This document shows positions 7,002 to 10,685 of a stretch of 10,685 nucleotides of DNA, piece after piece. Position 1 is the stretch's first letter, and every line of letters starts with the position of its first letter. Source of the stretch: an uncultured Gemmatimonadota bacterium (GTDB taxonomy: Bacteria; Gemmatimonadota; Gemmatimonadetes; Gemmatimonadales; Gemmatimonadaceae); contig CAMLEQ010000102.1 in the NCBI GenBank assembly GCA_946479015.1, positions 1 to 10,685 on the forward strand, given 5' to 3'. The position numbers and the translations under genes were made by a program. The notes below the pieces were generated by a model. The model saw only the letters and a list, made by a program, of their open reading frames with translations, did no database searches and was not told where the DNA came from.

Positions 7002-8783
7002 TCACCGGCGCACCACGCCCTCGAGCCCTCCGGCGATCAGCGACGCGATGTTCGCGACGATCACCGGGCGCAGCGCGCCCGGCGGCGAGGCGAGATACTT
7101 CGGCTCCCACACCGGCCGGAACCACTCCTTGAAGTCGCGCACGCCCTGGAAGTTGTAGAACCGCCCGCCGTGTCCGTAGAGCGCCACCGCGAGCTGGTTC
7201 CACCACGGCGCCATGGTGGAGGCCTGCACTCCGGAGAGCGGCGCCATCCCGAGATTGAACCACCGGTACCCCTGCTCCCGCCCCCAGAGCATCGTCTCCG
7301 TGAGCACCCAGCGCATCAGGCCGGGCGGCGCCTCCGGCGAGGAGCGCATGAGATCCACCTGTAGCTCCTCCTTGCACCCCGACGGCCACACGTTCGCGAA
7401 GCCCACGATCTGTCCGCTCCGGCGCGCCACCGCCACGGGATAGCGCCGCACGTAGCGCTCGTCGAAGAAGCCGAGGGAGAAGCGCTTCTCGCGCGTCCGC
7501 TTGGTGGCGAGCCACGCATCGGAGATCTGCCGCAGCGTGGGGAGCACCTCCTCCACGCACCCGGGGGCGAGCATCTCGAACGTGCACCCGGCGCGCACCA
7601 TCTCGCGCGACGTGCGCCGCAGGTTGCGGCGCTCGGGTCCCTCGAGCGTGAAGTCGTCGAGCGGGACGCGTCCCTCCTCGCCGAGCTTCACCACGCCGAA
7701 GCCGAGGTCGAGGTAGAGATGGACGTGCTGGCGCGCCACCTCGTAGAAGACCGGCCAGCCGCCGTGCTGGTCCGCCATCCGGATGAACCGAAGCACGAGC
7801 GCCGGAATGCGGTCCGCCGTCGCCACCGGGTCGCCCATGGAGACCCAGCTCCGCCCCGCGACGCCGTACATCACGAATCCGGTGCGATCCTCGTTCACGA
7901 GCAGCGACTTGTCGCCCAGCGACACCAGGTGCGCTGCCGCCACCGGACTCGCCTCGACCAGCGGCCGGATCGCCTCCAGCTCCGCCTCGGTGGGCAGCCC
8001 CTCGAGCGGGCGCGCCGGGCGGAGGAGGCGCGCCGCGGCGACCATGACGAGCATCGCCAGCACCCCCGTGGTGGCGCGCAGGAAGCGCGGGCCCTGCGCG
8101 TGCACGGAGAAGTTCCAGAACAGGTCCCCGCGGATCACCGGCGTGCCGTACGAGATGAGCCCGAGCGCGATCGACCCGAGCACCACCAGGAGGATCGCGG
8201 CGATCCATGCGGGCGTGAAGCGCTCCCGCACGAGGCTCGCTCTGCGGTAGAAGTACCGCCGGCTCGCGACGAGCGCGACGAGCATCGCCGAGAGGATGAT
8301 CGCCTCCTCGTAGTCGAACGCCTTGAGGAGGGAGAAGAGCACGCCCGCGGCGAGGAGCGCCACGGTGAGGTGGTACGCCGCGTCGAGGCGCCGCTGCAGC
8401 CCGCGCGCGAGGATGAGCAGCGCCGCGCCGGCGAGGCTCCCGAAGAGGTGCGAGACCTCGATGACCGGGAGCGGCAGGAAGTCGGCGACCCACCGCAGGC
8501 GCCCCCGCACGGCCGGCGTGGCGCCGGAGAAGAGAAGGATCGTGCCGGCGATGAACGTGGAGAACGCGAGCAGCCGCGGCACCACCACCGGGCCGACGTG
8601 CCCCGTGATGCGCAGCAGCCGCCGCAGCGGCTCCTGCTTGCGCAGCACGAACACCGCCATCGCGACCACCGCCACCAGGAGCGTGGGCGCGAGGTAGTGC
8701 ACGACGGTGCCCGTGGTGTACCGCGCGAGCGGCCGAACGGGCGCGGCGGCGCCCTGGAGCCAGACGAGCACCGCGATGCGCAT
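7002..8783 (-). CDS. MprF-like aminoacyl-phosphatidylglycerol synthase (DUF2156)
   Basis: A 593-residue membrane protein resembling the C-terminal half of MprF. About seven membrane segments (near 28-47, 66-85, 103-126, 136-154, 159-174, 191-211, 236-254) precede a soluble DUF2156/LPG-synthase domain with a GNAT-like fold (about 262-565). Recognisable motifs are SLGDKSLL (288-295), WVSMGDPV (313-320), EKRFSLGFFDERY (432-444), KEELQVDLMR (471-480), RWFNLGMAPLSG (507-518) and FYNFQGVRDFKEWF (542-555). Such enzymes move an amino acid, often Lys or Ala, from aminoacyl-tRNA to phosphatidylglycerol, lowering negative membrane charge and raising resistance to cationic peptides. Typical MprF proteins are about 840-880 residues with 14 segments; the N-terminal flippase part is missing, so this one may be a synthase only. 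The amino acid used cannot be told from sequence. The ATG overlaps the MutY stop as TGATG and there is no Shine-Dalgarno, so it is probably coupled to MutY. The frame is open far upstream to 9632, but that is out-of-frame sequence of MutY. Confidence 0.9.
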   Translation of the reverse strand: MRIAVLVWLQGAAAPVRPLARYTTGTVVHYLAPTLLVAVVAMAVFVLRKQEPLRRLLRITGHVGPVVVPRLLAFSTFIAGTILLFSGATPAVRGRLRWVADFLPLPVIEVSHLFGSLAGAALLILARGLQRRLDAAYHLTVALLAAGVLFSLLKAFDYEEAIILSAMLVALVASRRYFYRRASLVRERFTPAWIAAILLVVLGSIALGLISYGTPVIRGDLFWNFSVHAQGPRFLRATTGVLAMLVMVAAARLLRPARPLEGLPTEAELEAIRPLVEASPVAAAHLVSLGDKSLLVNEDRTGFVMYGVAGRSWVSMGDPVATADRIPALVLRFIRMADQHGGWPVFYEVARQHVHLYLDLGFGVVKLGEEGRVPLDDFTLEGPERRNLRRTSREMVRAGCTFEMLAPGCVEEVLPTLRQISDAWLATKRTREKRFSLGFFDERYVRRYPVAVARRSGQIVGFANVWPSGCKEELQVDLMRSSPEAPPGLMRWVLTETMLWGREQGYRWFNLGMAPLSGVQASTMAPWWNQLAVALYGHGGRFYNFQGVRDFKEWFRPVWEPKYLASPPGALRPVIVANIASLIAGGLEGVVRR

Positions 8784-9427
8784 CACGGGTCGGCCGCGTA
8801 GGTGGCACAGACGCCGCGCACGGGGCAGCGCGCGCAGTGACGCACGCGCGCCGTGCACACGAGCGCGCCCAGCTCCATCAGCGCCTGGTTGTGCGTGTAC
8901 GCCGCGCGTCCGGTGCGCGGGAGGAGTACGTCCGCCATCGCCCACAGCGCCCGCGTCCCCGCGCCGCTCCGGGGATCCAGCCGGGGCGCGAACACGCGGC
9001 GGAGCACGCGCGCCACGTTCGTGTCCACGAGCGGCGCTCTCCGCTCGTAGGCGAACGACGCCACCGCGCCGGCGGTGTACGCGCCGATGCCCGGGAGCCG
9101 ACGGAGCTCCGCCGGATCGGACGGGAGCGTGGCCGGCTCGTCGTCGCGCACCACGGCGCGCGCGAGCCGGTGCAGGTTGCGCGCGCGGGCGTAGTACCCC
9201 AGCCCGCTCCACGCCTCCATCACCCGCGTCGGGCTCGCGCTGGCCACCGACTCCAGGGTGGGAAAGCGCGTCAGGAACTCCCCGTACTTCAGCACCACGC
9301 GGGAGACCTGCGTCTGCTGGAGCATCAGCTCGGACACGAGCACGTGGTACGGGTCGCGGGTGCGCCGCCACGGCAGGTCGCGATGGTTGGCGCGATACCA
9401 GGCGCGCAGGCGGCGGCCGAATCGCAT
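8783..9427 (-). CDS. mutY: Minimal MutY-type adenine DNA glycosylase (catalytic core only)
   Basis: A 214-residue HhH-GPD glycosylase of the MutY type, which removes adenine mispaired with 8-oxoguanine or guanine. Visible features: DLPWRRTRDPYHVLVSELML (17-36) with catalytic Glu 33, LQQTQV (36-41), WSGLGYYARARNLH (73-86), the helix-hairpin-helix LPGIGAYTAGAV (111-122) with Tyr 117, catalytic Asp 135 in LVDTNVARVL, and an iron-sulfur cluster motif C-X6-C-X2-C-X5-C (Cys 191, 198, 201, 207). The protein ends seven residues after the last Cys, so the C-terminal NUDIX-like domain that recognises 8-oxoG in typical MutY (about 350 residues) is absent. DTNV replaces the more usual DGNV, as in some short actinobacterial forms. 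I chose the ATG at 9427 because MutY usually starts about 6-10 residues before the LRAWY segment; in-frame GTG codons at 9433 and 9478 are possible. No Shine-Dalgarno is visible. A short T/G glycosylase of the MIG type is the main alternative. Confidence 0.88.
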   Translation of the reverse strand: MRFGRRLRAWYRANHRDLPWRRTRDPYHVLVSELMLQQTQVSRVVLKYGEFLTRFPTLESVASASPTRVMEAWSGLGYYARARNLHRLARAVVRDDEPATLPSDPAELRRLPGIGAYTAGAVASFAYERRAPLVDTNVARVLRRVFAPRLDPRSGAGTRALWAMADVLLPRTGRAAYTHNQALMELGALVCTARVRHCARCPVRGVCATYAADP

Positions 9428-9540
9428 CCGCACGTCGGGAGAGATCTGTGGGACCTTCGGGTTCCGGGAGCGCGTCACGGGTGCTCGGGGCAGGGGAGCG
9501 GGGGCGAGCGACGACGCGCCGGCCGCGCGGCGTCGCCGGG

Positions 9541-9568
9541 AAGCTAATCGGCCGAGGCCGCCGGGCAA
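9541..9568 (-). promoter_or_regulatory. Weak candidate promoter for mutY-mprF-like unit
   Basis: On the minus strand, TTGCCC (9568-9563; 4 of 6 to TTGACA) and TAGCTT (9546-9541; only 3 of 6 to TATAAT) are 16 bp apart, in the relatively AT-rich GATTAGCTT patch about 115 bp upstream of the mutY start. The TTAGC sequence also follows the -10 of the operon promoter candidate at 6939-6967. Position fits a promoter for the two-gene unit, but the match is weak. Confidence 0.25.
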
Positions 9569-9686
9569 TCTCGTCTGCCGCGGCACGCCCCCCTCCCGCC
9601 GGAAACCTCGCCGCCGCACCGGTGGTATTCAACGGGCCCGCCGCGTCCGGGGGCTGTTACCTCGCCCTCGCGTCGTCCATCCTTGA

Positions 9687-9712
9687 AGGCGCGGCGAAGG
9701 CGTGCCGCGCCT
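9687..9712 (+). promoter_or_regulatory. Hairpin in the likely 5' leader of the secreted-protein gene
   Basis: AGGCGCGGC (9687-9695) and GCCGCGCCT (9704-9712) form a perfect 9-bp stem with an 8-nt loop (GAAGGCGT), ending 45 bp before the ATG at 9758. A second shorter stem, GGGCC/GGCCC (9728-9740), follows. They could stabilise or regulate the leader RNA, but such stems arise easily at this GC content, and no run of T follows that would make a terminator. Confidence 0.3.
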
Positions 9713-9745
9713 GGTCCCACCCCGAGCGGGCCGCTGGCCCCGCGT

Positions 9746-9751
9746 GAGGAG
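9746..9751 (+). promoter_or_regulatory. Strong Shine-Dalgarno deciding the start at 9758
   Basis: GAGGAG lies 6 nt before the ATG at 9758, nearly ideal spacing. It decides the start: the same frame has an ATG at 9683, but that would put 25 Arg/Pro-rich residues before a clear signal peptide. It is the only textbook ribosome site among the genes whose starts I could examine in this window; most others overlap the preceding stop codon. Confidence 0.8.
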
Positions 9752-9757
9752 CCTCAA

Positions 9758-10555
9758 ATGATCGGTCGTCCGTACGTCGTCGTCATGCTCGCCGCGCTCG
9801 CCGGCGCCACCGCCCTTCCCGCGCAGGGGCGCATCGCGTACGCGCCGGGCGCGCGCAGGTACCACCTCATCTCCGTGGTCACGCGCAGTCAGGAGGTGAA
9901 CGGACAGAAGAGCGACTTCAAGCTCACGAACGAGCAGCAGGTCTCGGTGAACCTCTCCGCGCACGGCAAGGACACTCTCGACTTCGCTTACACGATCGAC
10001 TCCAGCCGCATCGCCTCCGACCCGCCCGTGCCGCTCCCCGATGTGGCGAAGATGCAGGGGATGAAGGTGAGCGGCACGATGTCCCCGCTCGGGAAGGTGT
10101 TCACGATCACCTCCTCCCGCCCCACGGACGATCCCGATGCGAAGGTGCTCATGGAGGGAATGGGGCGCTTTCTCATCGCGCTGCCGCGCGGCGCGAAGGT
10201 GGGGAGCACGTGGACCGACACCCTGCGCAACGTCGTGAACCACGACGGGAACGACATCGCCACGAGCACCATCACCACGTCGAAGATCGTGGGCGACACC
10301 ACCTTCGCCGGAGAGAAGGCGTGGCGCGTGCAGCGCACCTCGGTGCTCACGCTCAAGGGCACGCAGAACCAGAACGGGCAGCAGCTCCGCGTGGAGGGGA
10401 ACGGCACCGCCAGCAGCATGTACTACCTCGGCGCCGCCGGTGCCTACCTCGGCTCCGCCGGCGAGCAGCACATGCAGATGACCATCGACGTCCCCGGCAG
10501 TGGGCCGGTGCCGATGGTGCAGTCGGTGACGAGCAAGGTGGAGCTCGTGCCGTAA
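9758..10555 (+). CDS. Secreted, beta-rich protein of unknown function
   Basis: A 265-residue protein. Residues 1-23 form a signal peptide with an Arg at position 4, a hydrophobic core (VVVMLAALAGATAL) and a likely cleavage site after LPAQ or nearby, so the mature protein is exported to the periplasm or beyond. There is no lipobox Cys and no later membrane segment. The mature part alternates polar and hydrophobic residues and is rich in Thr, Ser and Val, typical of beta-sheet. GMKVSGTMSPLGKV (101-114) and LPRGAKVGSTWTDT (142-155) look like conserved turns of a small family of secreted proteins of unknown function; DUF6263-like proteins come to mind, but I am not certain. No catalytic residues stand out. 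The start is fixed by GAGGAG 6 nt upstream. It is not in an operon with the genes to its left, which run the other way. Its stop is followed after 5 bp by a heptad array. Confidence 0.85.
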   Translation: MIGRPYVVVMLAALAGATALPAQGRIAYAPGARRYHLISVVTRSQEVNGQKSDFKLTNEQQVSVNLSAHGKDTLDFAYTIDSSRIASDPPVPLPDVAKMQGMKVSGTMSPLGKVFTITSSRPTDDPDAKVLMEGMGRFLIALPRGAKVGSTWTDTLRNVVNHDGNDIATSTITTSKIVGDTTFAGEKAWRVQRTSVLTLKGTQNQNGQQLRVEGNGTASSMYYLGAAGAYLGSAGEQHMQMTIDVPGSGPVPMVQSVTSKVELVP

Positions 10556-10616
10556 GGCGCGGGACGCGGGACGCGGGACGCGGGACGCGGGACGCGGGAC
10601 GCGGGGCGCGGGCCGT
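10556..10616 (+). repeat. G-rich heptad repeat array after the secreted-protein gene
   Basis: Starting right after the TAA stop, a partial unit (GGCGC, 10556-10560) leads into six perfect GGGACGC units (10561-10602), then GGGGCGC (10603-10609) and the degenerate GGGCCGT (10610-10616). It belongs to the same family as the arrays at 621-680 and 726-787, with the same change from GGGACGC to GGGGCGC at the end. The G3N4 spacing fits a plus-strand G-quadruplex, which would lie in the 3' untranslated mRNA. Perfect tandem copies suggest recent expansion and possible length variation between strains. Confidence 0.95.
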
Positions 10617-10685
10617 GGTGGGCTCCTGGTCCTGGCGTGACGCGGGGGTGTGGCTCTGGCGGCGTCGCGCTTACACGCTGCGAGC

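Larger units (their letters stand above)
9428..9757. other. Divergent intergenic region between mutY and the secreted-protein gene
   Basis: These 330 bp separate mutY (minus) from the secreted-protein gene (plus). Frames run through it, but their translations are Arg/Pro/Ala-rich and lack motifs, so I see no gene. It holds a weak promoter candidate for mutY (9541-9568), a perfect 9-bp hairpin (9687-9712) and a good Shine-Dalgarno (9746-9751) for the plus-strand gene. No convincing plus-strand promoter is visible; the less GC-rich patches near 9627-9633 (GTATTCA) and 9653-9660 (CTGTTACC) are the likeliest places. Any of the mutY leader positions could be shifted if translation starts at 9433 or 9478. 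Confidence 0.5.

Noticed and set aside
7719..8801. 360-residue plus-strand frame opposite the MprF-like gene
   Set aside because: The product is almost entirely charged residues, a shadow of the hydrophobic membrane segments on the minus strand.
7002..9427. Mobile or horizontally acquired block around mutY and the mprF-like gene
   Set aside because: Composition and codon use match the neighbours, and no terminal repeats, integrase or transposase are present.
9428..9619. N-terminal extension of MutY by 64 residues
   Set aside because: The extension is Arg/Pro-rich and unlike any MutY N-terminus; the family normally starts just before the LRAWY segment.
8784..9632. Extension of the MprF-like protein to 876 residues
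   Set aside because: The extra part lies out of frame over MutY, is Arg/Pro-rich and lacks membrane segments; the TGATG overlap at 8783 explains the real start.
10556..10616. Short tandem repeats as a CRISPR array
   Set aside because: Units are 7 bp and directly adjacent, with no unique spacers and no cas genes.

Overview
This is a very GC-rich, densely coded chromosomal window. It has eight protein genes, very short or overlapping gene junctions and no RNA genes, insertion sequences or CRISPR. The composition, the secreted protein ending its leader in a 'LPAQ'-type cleavage site, and the mix of MoxR/DUF58/DUF4350/DUF4129 with RDD-SpoIIM point to a GC-rich Gram-negative-type bacterium. Gemmatimonadota is my best guess. 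That is inference: no marker gene here proves the phylum.

Layout. (1) 23-652 (+) is an unrecognised protein whose frame is open to the left edge; its last residues are encoded by a G-rich heptad repeat. (2) 621-787 holds two arrays of 7-bp units (GGGACGC, GGGACTC, GGGATTC, GGGAATC) facing each other as an inverted pair around a 45-bp centre. The left array covers the stop region of gene 1; the right array runs into the GTG start of gene 2. (3) 782-2653 (+) is a fusion of an RDD membrane domain with a SpoIIM-like membrane domain. (4) 2631-6892 (-) is a tightly chained operon read right to left: DUF4129 protein, DUF4350 protein, MoxR-type AAA+ ATPase, DUF58 (VWA-like) protein. It converges on, and overlaps by 23 bp, the RDD-SpoIIM gene. 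(5) 7002-9427 (-) is a two-gene unit, a minimal MutY adenine glycosylase followed by an MprF-like aminoacyl-phosphatidylglycerol synthase, joined by a TGATG stop/start overlap. (6) 9428-9757 is a divergent intergenic region. (7) 9758-10555 (+) is a secreted protein of unknown function with the only clear Shine-Dalgarno in the window. It is followed immediately by a third heptad array (10556-10616). The last 69 bases show nothing I can interpret.

How the genes fit together. MoxR ATPases with a DUF58 partner, and with DUF4129, DUF4350, SpoIIM and RDD membrane proteins nearby, form a widespread but functionally obscure locus. It is usually thought to be a chaperone-like AAA+ machine working with membrane-anchored VWA partners in envelope assembly or stress. 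Here all the components are present, but the RDD and SpoIIM parts are one polypeptide on the opposite strand. The MprF-like enzyme next door also acts on the envelope by changing membrane lipid charge, so the cluster has an envelope theme; MutY is the exception.

The most unusual things are the heptad arrays, which fit the G3N4 G-quadruplex pattern and sit exactly at gene boundaries, the RDD-SpoIIM fusion with its convergent overlap, and the very short MutY.
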